Below are positions 20,776 to 31,692 of a stretch of 64,000 nt of DNA, piece by piece. Under the pieces are notes generated by a model, which saw nothing but the letters and a program-made list of their open reading frames with translations, did not search any database and was not told the DNA's origin. The position numbers and the translations under genes are program-made. The first letter of the stretch is position 1, and every line of letters starts with the position of its first letter. Source of the DNA: Pisaster brevispinus (Eukaryota; Echinodermata; Asteroidea; Forcipulatida; Asteriidae); assembly GCA_023634235.1 (NCBI GenBank), contig JAMKCF010000007.1:5002001-5066000 (forward strand). Reading direction: 5' to 3'.

Positions 20776-21568
20776 CAGGGATGCCAGTGACTCTTCCCTT
20801 CAGAGCCTGAAAAAATTTCGCTGCGAAGAAAAGGGGGTCACCCCCCCCCCCCCCCCCGCTTAGACCAAAAAACAATTAAAAAAACATAACAGCGATTTTT
20901 TTATTAAACAAAGAAAAAGAAAATTCTGACCCCCCCTGCAAAAATGCCTGGATCCGCCCTGTCGAATGTGTACATGTATGTACACACTGATTTCATGGTT
21001 TATCTCATAATGGTTAAAAGAAAAAGAAAAAAAACAGTCTTATAACTTGACATTTACATAGGCCTACCATTTAAAAAAATAAATAAATAAATTACGATTT
21101 TTAAAATATTTTTTAGCGCTGAAACACGGAGAGAGTTGCATGCCTGACTCTTCAACATCCATAATGACTCAATGGTAACGCCAACAACTCAGTCGGTATG
21201 TCTCAATGGTAACGCCAATCGTCCGCGAAACAAAATTCTCAGAGCGATTTCACGTACGGTCCAAAGATCGTGTATGGATGTACATTGTACACACAAAATA
21301 CATCGATACATACCAAACGGCACCACGCACACATTCGACAGAAAAGTATAGTCTTCGCTCGATACATGTTACAATACATGTACAAACGCTTGAGGGCGCT
21401 TTCAAAACATATTATCATTAAACACGAGTCCCTCCAAACGAGCGCCGGAAATCTGTTTTCAATCAAATATATTTTTTCCGGCCAGATGAAATACGGAGCG
21501 CAGGAAAAATTTGGGGACAATTTTAAAAAGCCGGAATTCCGGCAATAGCCGGAAAACTGGCATCCCTG
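20776..21568. mobile_element. 793-bp hAT-like element (CAGGGATGCCAGT ends, 6-bp target duplication)
   Basis: Ends CAGGGATGCCAGT / ACTGGCATCCCTG are flanked by ATATAA on both sides (20770-20775, 21569-21574). The empty site TACATATAATCGTACAC is present in module 1 (near 10185) and module 3 (near 27405). A C-run sits near 20840. There is no transposase. The terminal eight bases match the 12993-13301 element, so the two probably used related machinery. Confidence 0.88.
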
Positions 21569-22019
21569 ATATAATCGTACACACTGTTCAGATCATATGC
21601 CATGAGATTCTATGACGATGGACCATATGCCAATCCTCCTAAAGCCCTGGGGGTGTCAATTAACACGGGACAATGGTGTGGTTAGAAAGGGGCAGGACAA
21701 AACTCTGCCTGCCTCTTTTGTGTACAAAACTGATCCGCCAGCTGTCAACGGTAGATGAACCAAACTATGACAATTAATTAACTTAGCAAAGAAATAAGCT
21801 GAAATTTACCCAGGCAATACTTGGACGTGTAAACAACACACTAGGACAAAGAAATCGTTGAAAAAAAAGCAGCAAAACAAACCCTTTTTATAACAAACGG
21901 CAAAAACTTGCCAGCGTGTGCTGACAATGTACCTTTATTACGTTTGTCCCAATTACATGTAGGTGTCTCGTTTGAGGGAACCCCTTCGCTTAGCTAAGTG
22001 TTCCTGGGTTCTATTACGT

Positions 22020-22480
22020 GCATTACACAACATACACAGGACATACATTGTACGTCCCATTCCGAATGATGAAGCAATAATGGTTAAGTGTCTTGCTCAC
22101 AAGGACACAAGAGTCAAGACCGGGACTCGAGCCCACACTCTGCTGATCAGAAACATCAGAGCTTGAGTGCGCTTGACCACTTGGTAGCGACATGCAATAA
22201 GTATGAAATAGCTATTTATAAAAGACCAATCCAAGCCATGCGTTCAACAGCCACCACTGCCAGAACAACCAGGGCACCCTCTCTTAGTGATAAGTGTAAC
22301 TGTGGTCTTTTAAATGCGTTACACAAATCGGAACATACAGCTTTATGAACGATGACGCGATAATGGTCAAGTGTATAAATGCTAACGAACATAAGAGTCA
22401 AGACAGGGACTCGAACCCACACTCTGCTGATCAGAAAAAAAACAGTGCTCGAGTCCAGTGCACTTGACCTCCTGACCATG
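22020..22480 (-). repeat. Pair of tRNA-derived SINE fragments, module 2
   Basis: Counterpart of 11510-11970. Minus-strand heads end near 22195 and 22480, each with TCAGCAGAGTGTGGGTTCGA or a close variant. Short ORFs across it are by-products. Confidence 0.75.
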
Positions 22481-22936
22481 TCACATCATCATTACACCGT
22501 TATATAATAAGAAAGAAAAAATAAACAGCTTTAGTTAACCTTTAACACTATTTTCGAATGAAATTGGTTTGTTTTTCCACGGGTGCAGCTCTCATTGGGT
22601 CTTAAAATGCATTATTTGTCATTTGCGATGGTTTTTACCAGCTCATCCCAAACAGTGAAACAAACTTTGTCCTTCCACAGGAAATTGGTAAATGGATATG
22701 CCTAACATGCCTAACACCGAGACATTTAATCCATCACATAACCGAAGTTAAGTGACTGTTCATATATTGATTGTAATGGATTCTTGCATCACGAGGCTGG
22801 ACAAGAGGACCTAATGACAAGTACACAATACAGTGAACGAATTCCCTGGAAAAGCATAGCGAAATGCTACCCCAAAAAAATGCAACAGTTGCTCATCAGA
22901 AAGGTATAACCAAAAACTATGAATTGCAGCTCTAAA

Positions 22937-23305
22937 CTAGCCTTCCAAGTGCACAGAACAAGTTCTGTCTGAGTATTTTGCTACACGCCTGCAAAATTCC
23001 TGGATGAAACCATTTCCTGATGAGACGTTCACAGTGAACTTGATGGACTGAATTAGCACGAAACAATTTGCATGGTGCCAAAGGATCAATACAGCATTGT
23101 GACCATCAACTAAGAATCTGTTGTAATAAACCCAGGCTTGAAAGTTTCTAAATGGAGTTTTGTGGATCTGAAAAGAAAACTTCACTTGCACACGTGGTTG
23201 CAACAACTGGACAATTTCCATGTGACTGTATCTGGACTCTTTTATGTGCATTTCACAATTGCACAAGGGACCTACACTGTACATGTACGGCTTTATACAT
23301 CCCAT
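22937..23305 (-). CDS. Hypothetical antisense ORF, module 2 copy
   Basis: A 122-aa frame parallel to 12435-12800, differing by a few substitutions and one 3-base indel (FRNFPGVYY against FRNFQAWVYY). Contains CNCEMHIKESRYSHME and ends SVHLEG. No family recognised. It could be an exon, given TTTTCTTTTCAG inside, or chance. Confidence 0.2.
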   Translation of the reverse strand: MGCIKPYMYSVGPLCNCEMHIKESRYSHMEIVQLLQPRVQVKFSFQIHKTPFRNFQAWVYYNRFLVDGHNAVLILWHHANCFVLIQSIKFTVNVSSGNGFIQEFCRRVAKYSDRTCSVHLEG

Positions 23306-23966
23306 CCTTGAAGAATTTTCACTGAGAAGGCAGACGGTATGTGGTTTTACCTTTCACTTGAAAAATGACCAGTGTAAATGTAGGGTGTATGATAGATTTT
23401 GTGAAAAAGGAATCTGAAATGGTGTTAAATTCAATATTACAAAAAGGTATCAAGTTTCTGGGTGAATGCCATTTCAAGTTAAAAACTATTGTTACCACAA
23501 GCTAGAAAGTGAAAGAAAAAATATATATATATATGATTACATGTTAATTCTACCAAAGAAACTACTTCATTAGCAACTTGGTTTTTTAAAGCAGTATGAG
23601 GTATTGCCAAAAGCTTTGTCCGCAACAACTTTCTGAAATCCAGATACAATGTACTCCAGCAAAATCAATATCAAATGAAGATCATGTAGTACGTTTGTAA
23701 TTAATATTCTACGACTACCTCCTGTTAAAGGAAACTGTGTTCGAAACTTTGGTGGCGTGTCGTGCCCAAGTGGTCAGGCACACTGGACTTGAGCTTTGGT
23801 GTTTGTGGTCAGCATAGCGTGGGTTCCAGTTTCGGTCTTGACACTTGTGTCCTTAAGCAAGACTTAATCATATACAGGGTTTTTTTGCACTCTACAATGT
23901 TGATTCAATAATGCAAATTTCAAAACAAAGGTTAGCTGTTGCCGTTTTTCTTTTGAAGTCTCCATA

Positions 23967-24573
23967 GAGACCCCGATTCATGGTACTTCTATTTACAGCA
24001 ACTGTCGCCTCGTTGATCGTGATCATCGGCTTAAAAGTGACACTTCAAGAAACTGCGATGTACTATTCTAACACCAGCAGAGCTGGAGCAGCTCTCCGCC
24101 TCCTCGTAGGCGACTTAATCCCTACTCTCGTAATGACCTATGTATACCGTCGTCTGATCCAAATAAGTCGCCGACATCAACTCAGAAACAATCACGCCGG
24201 ACAAAATCACCTTCGGGAAAACAAAGCCCTGAAGACCTTCCTGGTGATCACGGTCACATTAAGTGTTTGCTACACACCATTTCTGCTCTTAAGGACAGTG
24301 GAATGTTTCGCAGGTGTCGCTGGCCCCAAGTTCCTTGAGTTTACAACATTATGGTTGGCTGTGTGCAACAGTTTGTTTAATCTCTACATCTACTGTTTAT
24401 TTAACGAGTCGTTCCGTCAGGCGGCTAAGAAAATCATCTCTCAAAAAGTTCGCTTCTGCAAAGCCTCAGTTGAACCTGAAAGTGTTGAGACTTTAAGTCA
24501 AAAACTGCACTCAACATGTTTTCATGCAAGTATTTTGCAGTTAAAAAAAAACAAAAAAATATTTCTTTATTAA
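23967..24573 (+). pseudogene. 5'-truncated GPCR alpha3, with ECL2 deletion and stop loss
   Basis: Same truncation as alpha2. A 24-base in-frame deletion changes YYSTSAFCFDANTSRAG to YYSNTSRAG and removes the ECL2 cysteine needed for the TM3-ECL2 disulfide. The normal TGA after EPESVET is TTA, so the frame runs on for about 27 residues to 24573. TM4-TM7 are otherwise open. It is treated as dead because TM1-TM3 are missing. Confidence 0.9.
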
Positions 24574-24575
24574 AA

Positions 24576-24872
24576 TTAGTAGACATTGCCCTCCATACTT
24601 TTATCATCGCCACAATTGCACTGCTGATTTCATTTGGGAATATTATTTGAATTGCCGTGACACGATGCGTAACCAACTTGGCTGACAGCACCAAGAATCT
24701 GATGACATCACTGGCTGTGTATGACCTCCTTGAATTCTTAGCACTTTTCAGCTCTGTAGCATCAACCCTCGATACATGGCCATTTGGTTATTTTTATTGC
24801 CAATATTACGGTAGCACCGACTTTTGGCTATTCTTCCATGTCAGCCCTTTCAGTTACTTTTTTCAAAATTGA
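24576..24872 (+). pseudogene. GPCR fragment phi3 (TM1-TM3)
   Basis: Nearly identical to phi2, with the same TGA after GNII and the same loss of everything after TM3. Its intact stretch reads MTRCVTNLADSTKNLMTS onward. It carries the empty site of the 5491-6984 transposon just downstream. Confidence 0.82.
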
Positions 24873-26375
24873 CTAGATACATCGTAAGTTGAATTTCTGT
24901 GCTAGCTGTTTAAGCAAGGAATGCTTGCAAATAACATGACGTACAAACACAAACAAGCCAAGAAAATCTTGCTAAACTATGAAATAGGTAAATTTTAAGT
25001 GAGATTTTCTGGCAAGTTTCCGTCAGCGCTGATTGTTTGCTTGCAGTAAGCAGGGAATTAAATTGGCCCCTGCTTCTACATGTACCAAGCAAGGTTTAAC
25101 TGTACTGCACAGCAATACGAAATTAGGCCCAAAGATGAAAATGGAGCAAAAAGAAAGAGGAAAGGGGGGGGGGGGGAGGGCGACTGAATCAGTTTCCGAT
25201 AATCCAGTAAATGCACTTAGCGGTGTTTACTCTTGCAGTATACACTTGCCATAATGCAAGAAAATAAAACCTTTAATAGACAAAATATTCTGGCGGTGAG
25301 AAACTGCAGTGGCTGTCAATTTTAATTGAAATTGAAGTCTCTGCAAATTGCTCGACAGCAGCCTTGACAAGACGCGCTGATCGTTAAGGCAAGCTAAAAG
25401 CTCACAGCGTCATTAGACGTAAGGTTGGATGGGCACAAGTTAATATGGATTACTTGTTTGATTAACAAAAACATACGGACCACTTTGGCAGGATCTAATT
25501 GAACTGCAAAATGCTATTTAATGTAAGTTTGAACAGAAAAACGGTCAATACAGCGACTTTAAGAGGATCTGGTGCTTTGATGAGTATGCATCGGGATACT
25601 CCAATGCTGCGTTCACGCTAAAGACATCGAGAAAAATCAACAGAGTTGTCGTAGTGTTTGATGTACCGAGGAAGGAGAATTTGACTGCGCCGTTGAGGAA
25701 CTTTGCTATGAAAACAAGTTAATCAACTGTTTGGGTTTTGAGGCATTGCATGGTGAGGTATCAATGTATGTTCAGTTTGCAGTAACACCATCTATATCTA
25801 CTTAGCTGTGTGGATTTGTTCTTTGAGAACTTGTCTTGCTATTTATTCTACTGTCGCGGAGTGAATTTCAGAGTTCAGTAGACTACTTAGTTCTGGAGAG
25901 AAACAAACTATCCTGCTTATTAACTACTATCTGGGTGGAGAAGGAAATCAGCCATATCTACTACTTACACTTAGTGGATCGAGGGGCCTTCCCGTTATGA
26001 ACTTTACTGCCACCGAGTGAGTTCCTAATTGGTCTCAAAGTTTTGACTAGCATGCTCTAGACTTCAGGAGACTGAGGAGTGTTTCAGATGCTGGTGTTAT
26101 CATTCTTGAAGGTTGACACATTGACGTACGATGCTTTGGACTTTGCAAACAAATGCATGAGATGTTTCTGACTATGCGGAAGGTGTGAATTCAATGACAA
26201 TCTCTGGAATTCTTCTTATGTACTTCTCAATTTTCATTTTTTATTTTGTGTGAGTGTGTCAGCAAAGCTGAAAGTTGCATGCAGTGAGTGCATTTCCAGC
26301 ATTTCCGTTACATCTCAACCATCTGGCACGTCTGTTGGTGACTTGACTTTTGAATTCAGTGCAGCATTGAATCAA
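24873..26375. other. Beta3 5' region
   Basis: No gene of its own. It aligns with 18244-19744, with small indels and a shorter G-run near 25165. The open frame leading into beta3 without an ATG starts at 26250. Confidence 0.45.
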
Positions 26376-27311
26376 ATGCGTTGGATCAAGCCGACAATGA
26401 ACACTACAGCCATAGAGTCGTCGGGCCTGTCCCCCATCCTCATTGCCCTTCGTACTTGTTGCATCGCCGTCTTTGCACTGCTGATCATATCTGGGAATAT
26501 TCTTTCAATTGTCGTGACACGCCGTGTGACCAACTTAGCTGACAGCACCAAGGTTCTCATGACATCACTGGCTGTGTATGACCTCCTGATTGGACTCTTG
26601 ACTGTGTTAAGTGTTGTCGCGTCTGCTCTGGACAGGTGGCCCTTCGGTGAGTTACTTTGCAAAGTGACTGTTGTAACAGCAATAATTTTCTTTAGTATGT
26701 CACTGCATTCCGTTATCTTTTTGAACATTGAACGTTACATTGCCATCACTCGCCCCTATAAGTTTCCAGTCTGGTGTTCAAGAAGACGCAGCATCGTACT
26801 TGTACTTGTGTTTTCAACAGCATCGTTGCTTTTCGCCATCTGCTATAGCATCACGCTAGCAGAGTGGGGAATAACTGCCCATTATTTTGCCACTCCCGCA
26901 CTGTGCTTTTACAAGGATAGTACTGCTGCTGAAGTTGTGTTTTTCCTCCTGTTTATGGACATAATCCCAGTATTAATCATGACAACTGTATACATCCGTT
27001 TGATTAAAATCAGTCGTGATCACGAACGGCGTATGCAGCAAAACGGTCGAGCCAACAATCGGCCCGATCACAAAGCTCTGAAAACATTTCTCACAGTCAC
27101 TCTGACTCTGGCAGGATGTTATACTCCAATCTTTATTCTGGAAATTATAGAGCCTTTGACGTCTGTGCCTAGCCCCAGATGGCTCCAAGGCATACTGATG
27201 TGGCTGACATTTTGTAACAGCATTTTTAATGTTTACATCTACTGCTTCTTCAACAAGTCATTCAGCCAACTGGCTAAGACAATCCTTTTACGAGGAATCA
27301 CTTGCAAGTGA
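26376..27311 (+). CDS. Class A GPCR beta3 (seven helices intact, C-terminus shortened)
   Basis: 304 aa from ATG 26397 (MNTTAIESSGLSP), or seven more from 26376. All family marks are present: SGN, LAVYD, ELLCKV, ERYIAI, ALCFYKDST, GCYTP, NSIFNVYIY, helix 8 FNKSFSQLAKTIL. An AGA-to-TGA change after ITCK removes the last residues (RSVAPINI in beta2). As helix 8 is complete, it is likely still a functional receptor. Beta1 shares nearly all its TM1-TM6 residues. Confidence 0.92.
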   Translation: MRWIKPTMNTTAIESSGLSPILIALRTCCIAVFALLIISGNILSIVVTRRVTNLADSTKVLMTSLAVYDLLIGLLTVLSVVASALDRWPFGELLCKVTVVTAIIFFSMSLHSVIFLNIERYIAITRPYKFPVWCSRRRSIVLVLVFSTASLLFAICYSITLAEWGITAHYFATPALCFYKDSTAAEVVFFLLFMDIIPVLIMTTVYIRLIKISRDHERRMQQNGRANNRPDHKALKTFLTVTLTLAGCYTPIFILEIIEPLTSVPSPRWLQGILMWLTFCNSIFNVYIYCFFNKSFSQLAKTILLRGITCK

Positions 27312-27639
27312 TCAGTTGCACCCATCAATATTTAAAACCTGCAAACGAGGCACATTGTCAACACATGCCAACCTATTTTAATATTTCCATTGTCTTGTAC
27401 ATATAATCGTACACACTGTTCAGCTCATATGCCATGAGATTCTATGACGATGCACCATGCCAATCCTCCTAGAGCCCTGATGGAGCCCTGGGGGTGTCAA
27501 TCATTACGGAACAATTGTGGGGTCAGAAAGGGGCGGGACAAAACTCTGCCGGCATCTTGTGTACAAAACTGATACACCAATTGTCAACGGTAGATGAACC
27601 AAACTATAAAAATTAATGAATTTAGCAAACAAATATGAA

Positions 27640-27775
27640 GCGATAATGGTTAAGTGTTTAAATGCTTAAGAAAACAAGAGTCAATACTCGAACCCACACT
27701 CTGCTGACCAGAAAAAAACAGTGCTTGTAGTGTCCAGTGCACTTGATGTCCTGACCACGACACGTCACCATTACA
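27640..27775 (-). repeat. tRNA-derived SINE fragment, module 3
   Basis: A single minus-strand head (CTCGAACCCACACTCTGCTG on the plus strand, then CAGTGCACTTGATGTCCTGACC). Modules 1 and 2 have two such fragments here; module 3 has lost the segment with the other. Confidence 0.7.
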
Positions 27776-28229
27776 CCATTATATAATAAGAAAGAATTTT
27801 TATATTTTTTTTTTTAGTTGACCTTCACTTTTTTCGGATGAAATTGGTGCTGTTTTTCCAAGGATGCGGCTCCAAGGATTGGGTCTCAAAATGCATTACT
27901 TGTCATTTGCGATGGTTTTACCAGCTCATCCCACACCGTGAAACAAACTTAATTTCTTTCCATGGGAAATTGGTAAATGGATATGCCTAACATGCCAAAC
28001 GGCAAGATAATTCACCCATCACATAACCGAAGTTAAGTGTCTGTTCATATAGCTGCTGGTTTGATTGTAATGGATTCTTGGATCACGAGGCTGGACAAGA
28101 GGACCTAATGACAAGTACACAATACAGTGAACGAATTCCCCGGCAAAGCATAGCAAAATGCTACCCCCAAAAAAATGCAACAGTTGCTCATCAGAAAGGT
28201 ATAACCAAAAACTATGAATTGCAGCTCTA

Positions 28230-28600
28230 AACTAGCCTTCCAAGTGCACAGAACAAGTTCTGTCTGATTATTTTGCTACACGCCTGCAAAATTCCTGGAT
28301 GAAACCATTTCCTGATGAGACGTTCACAGTGAACTTGATGGACTGAATTAGCACGAAACAATTTGCATGGTGCCAAAGGATCAAGATACAACATTGTGAC
28401 CATCAACTAAGAATCTGTTGTAATAAACCCAGGCTGGAAAGTTTCTAAATGGAGTTTTGTGGATCTGAAAAGAAAACTTCACTTGCACTTGTGGTTGCAA
28501 CAACTGGACAATTTCCGTGACTGTATCTGGACTCTTTTATGTGCATTTCACAATTACACAAGGGACCTACACTGTACATGTACGGCTTTATACATCCCAT
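28230..28600 (-). pseudogene. Module 3 copy of the antisense ORF, frame broken
   Basis: Aligns with 12435-12800 and 22937-23305, but has a 2-base insertion (GGATCAAGATACAA) and a 2-base deletion (TTTCCGTGACTG), so the long frame is lost. Listed only because the other two copies are open. Confidence 0.3.
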
Positions 28601-28833
28601 CCTTGAAGAAACTTCACTGAGAAGGCAGACGGTATGTGGTTTTACCTTTCACTTGAAAAATGACCAGTGTAAATGTAGGGTGTATGATAGATTTTGTGAA
28701 AAAGGAATCTGAAATGGTGTTAAATTCAATATTATAATTTTCACCTCGAGACGTACCAAGTAATGTGCCGTACAAGGTGCATGTTTGATAGACATATTGT
28801 GAACCCAAGAATCCCGGAATCGGGATCAGAAAC

Positions 28834-28869
28834 ACATTGCCTACCATGAACACATTGCCTACCATGAAC
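28834..28869. repeat. Minisatellite, two units
   Basis: Two copies of ACATTGCCTACCATGAAC at the position where module 1 has 17, with the same flanks (GAATCGGGATCAGAAAC before, TAACTGAGCAGGC after). Confidence 0.95.
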
Positions 28870-29054
28870 TAACTGAGCAGGCAAGCAATACATGGACATG
28901 TACACAATATCAATCAACAATACCATTGATTGCTAAGACCAACAATAAACTGATCTCTGGATTTAAGGCAGATAACGTTTATATGGCTTCTGACTGCCCC
29001 CCCCCCCCCCACCCTCGAACAAAGAAATTGACTAATAGGGAGACTGCCAACAAA

Positions 29055-29160
29055 TGGCTGGATAGCTCAGTTGATAGAGCACTGACTTGTTAATCCGGAG
29101 GCTTTATGGTTCAAGTCCCGCTCCAGTCACATTTTCTTTGTTCAAACTCAAATTATTTAC
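29055..29160 (+). repeat. tRNA-derived SINE copy, module 3
   Basis: Counterpart of 13826-13945, with head GGCTGGATAGCTCAGTTGAT and B-box GGTTCAAGTCC. Two extra bases before the B-box further spoil any tRNA fold. Confidence 0.75.
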
Positions 29161-29244
29161 AATTTACCCAGTCAGTTTCCCTTTGTGGTTTATTGCTAAA
29201 CACACTAATTGAAAGATGATTAACCCATCAATGATTCCATCTTT

Positions 29245-29258
29245 AAGTGACAGAGCCT
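29245..29258 (+). promoter_or_regulatory. Shared upstream motif, gamma2
   Basis: AAGTGACAGAGCCT about 0.63 kb before gamma2, matching the gamma1 site. Confidence 0.35.
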
Positions 29259-29489
29259 CTTTCAAACTTCATGACCATATTTGGTTATTTATCATGGCTT
29301 GATTCGGTTTAAATAACCCATCAATGTCAGGAAAATTTACGTTTCATTTCCCCATCATATCCGAATTGGCTGGCTAAACACAGTCGTTTATTTAACGCAG
29401 CTTAATAATGAAAAAGACAAGAGGATTAATTAAGAAAAAACAAAATTCAATGGAGCATTTTAATCTACCCCTAAGAGGCATCTCAAAGT

Positions 29490-29876
29490 GTTCATTATTT
29501 TTATGACAGGTACACGTAGCCAGAGCTAAGTTTGAATCACGTGACAAATTTAACGTAGGGTAATTGCATGAGGCAAGTACACTTCAAGGCAAAGACCCAA
29601 CTTGTCATCACTCGCAATTTATCCTTTTCACCATCAGTTACAGAAACAAATCTGATGTCACAATGTAAAACACTGGAAGTCTTACGAAACACGGATTCTG
29701 TCTTGATTAAAGAAGAACGAACAAAATACACATACAATGTAGACTGACTCCACACGATCTACAAGAAAGAAATACAACTCTCTGGCTACAACTTCAGTGA
29801 CACGGGCTGAGGTTTTTCCGCAGTTTAAAACTGTTGCAGTTTCGATGAATGTCAACTATTCTGCAAGTACTTTACA
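29490..29876 (+). promoter_or_regulatory. Conserved 5' flank of gamma2 (type I upstream region)
   Basis: Near-identical to 15071-15469, with a short deletion near 29708, and similar to the regions before epsilon2 and epsilon3. Presumed promoter and 5' UTR. Confidence 0.5.
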
Positions 29877-30815
29877 ATGAACTCGACATCCACTGACTCT
29901 GTGGGTCTGTCCCCAGCCCTCATTGCCCTCCGCACTTGTTTCATCGCCATCATTGCACTGCTGATTATATCTGGGAATATTCTTTCGATTGCCGTGACAC
30001 TTCGTGTGACCAGCTTAGCTGACAGCACCAAGGTTCTGATGACATCACTGGCTGTGTATGACCTCCTAGTTGGTGTCATAGCCCTACTCAGTGTTGTAGT
30101 ATCTGCTCTGGATAGATGGCCTTTTGGTGATGTGGGCTGCTATATCTCTGCTGTGTTTGTTAATACAAGTTTCTTCATGTCAATAATTTCAGTTACTTTT
30201 CTGAATATTGAGCGGTACATAGCTGTCACCCGACCATATAAGTTTCCTATATGGTGTACAAGACGTCGTGCGATACTGCTTGTTGCTGTGGCATCAGTAC
30301 TTTGTTTCACCAGTACACCTTTGTTTATGGTTTTGCACGCTATTCGCTTAGAACATTTTAAAGGTTCATTTATTTGTAATAACAGCAACAAATCACTCTA
30401 TTTCAAAATCATCATCCTTATTTTGGCATGTGTAATCCAATTACTATTGATGTCATTTATTTATTATCAATTGATTAAAATCAGCCGCCAACATGAGCGG
30501 CGACTGAATCAAAACGGTAACAATGACGCAAACAATAATCGTGACAACAAAGCTCTCAAGACATTCCTTGTTGTTACTTTGACGTTTGCTTGTTGTTACA
30601 CTCCTTTTTTGCTTGTCAGGACTGTGGATGCTTTTACAGATGTACCCAGCCCAAATTGGCTGCAGTTTTTAACATTGTGGCTGGGCATATGTAACAGTAT
30701 GTGCAATGTGTGGATTTACTGTCTGTTCAATTCAACCTTTCGTCAGTTGGCTAAAACAATTCTTTTAAAGACATTTCCCTGGTGTAACAGGTCAGTGGCA
30801 CCTCTAGTGATCTAA
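29877..30815 (+). CDS. Class A GPCR gamma2 (intact, single exon)
   Basis: 312 aa, collinear with gamma1. N-terminus MNSTSTDSVGLSPALIALRT, SGN, LAVYD, VGCYIS, ERYIAV, CYTP, NSMCNVWIY. ICL1 has TLRVTSLAD where all other receptors have RRVTNLAD or a close variant. Differences from gamma1 gather in TM4, ECL2 and TM5 (SVLCFTSTPLFMVLHAIRLE; SFICNNSNKS) and in the tail (LAKTILLKTFPWCNRS). The ECL2 cysteine is kept. The ligand is unknown. Confidence 0.94.
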   Translation: MNSTSTDSVGLSPALIALRTCFIAIIALLIISGNILSIAVTLRVTSLADSTKVLMTSLAVYDLLVGVIALLSVVVSALDRWPFGDVGCYISAVFVNTSFFMSIISVTFLNIERYIAVTRPYKFPIWCTRRRAILLVAVASVLCFTSTPLFMVLHAIRLEHFKGSFICNNSNKSLYFKIIILILACVIQLLLMSFIYYQLIKISRQHERRLNQNGNNDANNNRDNKALKTFLVVTLTFACCYTPFLLVRTVDAFTDVPSPNWLQFLTLWLGICNSMCNVWIYCLFNSTFRQLAKTILLKTFPWCNRSVAPLVI

Positions 30816-31015
30816 CTCAGAACTGAAATCTATTTCACATGGAGAATCTAAATCAGAACTAGAATACTGTTCACACAAAAAACAATTGTTTGATTGTTAA
30901 TCAAATTGCTCAATTTGTAAATGTTTAATGTAAAATTCAGAACTAGAGTCTAAATCAGAACTAAAATCTAATTCAGATCTAGAACCAAATTAAGAACTAG
31001 AATCCAGTTCACAAA
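30816..31015. repeat. Degenerate 3' repeat after gamma2
   Basis: The same loose AATCTAAATCAGAACTAGAA-type array as after gamma1. Confidence 0.6.
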
Positions 31016-31567
31016 AAAAAACAGTTATTTGCTTGTTAAGCGCAATGTTTACTTTTATGGGATTTTACTGACAAGCAAAGTCTGGCATACTTTTTTCAGG
31101 GTTTAGATTTTGACAAATGTACCAATGTTGCTATTGATCACCACGATCAATGCTACACCTCTTTTTAGTTTGATATTTTGTTCCAAAAAGGTATCAAGTT
31201 TCTGGGTGAATGCCATTTCAAGTTAAAAAACACTATTGTTACCATAAGCTAGAAAGTGAAAGATGAAAAACAAAATGAAATTGGTATTTATGATTACATG
31301 TTAATTCTATACCAAAGTAACTACTTCGTTAGCAACTTGGTTTTTTAAAGCAGTATGAGGTATTGCCAGAAGCTATGTATGTCCGCAACAACTTTCTGAA
31401 ATCCAGATACAATGTACATGTAGTTATGAAATACAAATTTAGATTAACATCAAGGACAGATAGACTCCAATGGACTCCATCAATATCAATATCAAATTAA
31501 GGTTATGTAGTACGTTTGTAATTGATATTCTACGACTAGCTCCTGTTTAGGAAATTGAGTTGACAAC

Positions 31568-31692
31568 TTTGGTGGCGTGTCATGGCCAAGTGGTCAGGCA
31601 CACTGGACTCAAGCTTTGGTGTTTGTGGTCAGCATAGCGTGGGTTCCAGTCTCGGTCTTGACACTTGTGTCCTCAAGCAAGACTTAATCATA
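31568..31692 (+). repeat. SINE head fragment, module 3
   Basis: GTGGCGTGTCATGGCCAAGTGG through GGTCTTGACACTTGTGTCC. The equivalent fragments are at about 17100-17220 and 23750-23870. It is part of the module and was inserted before triplication. Confidence 0.7.

Larger units (their letters stand above)
17314..23966 (+). repeat. Receptor module 2 (about 6.65 kb, internally deleted)
   Basis: Second copy of the module: alpha2 fragment, phi2, beta2, hAT-like insertion, SINE pair, antisense ORF. It then jumps at about 23441 (TTCAATATTAC|AAAAAGGTATC) from the equivalent of 12930 to that of 16788, skipping minisatellite, tRNA-type SINE and gamma. Confidence 0.85.
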
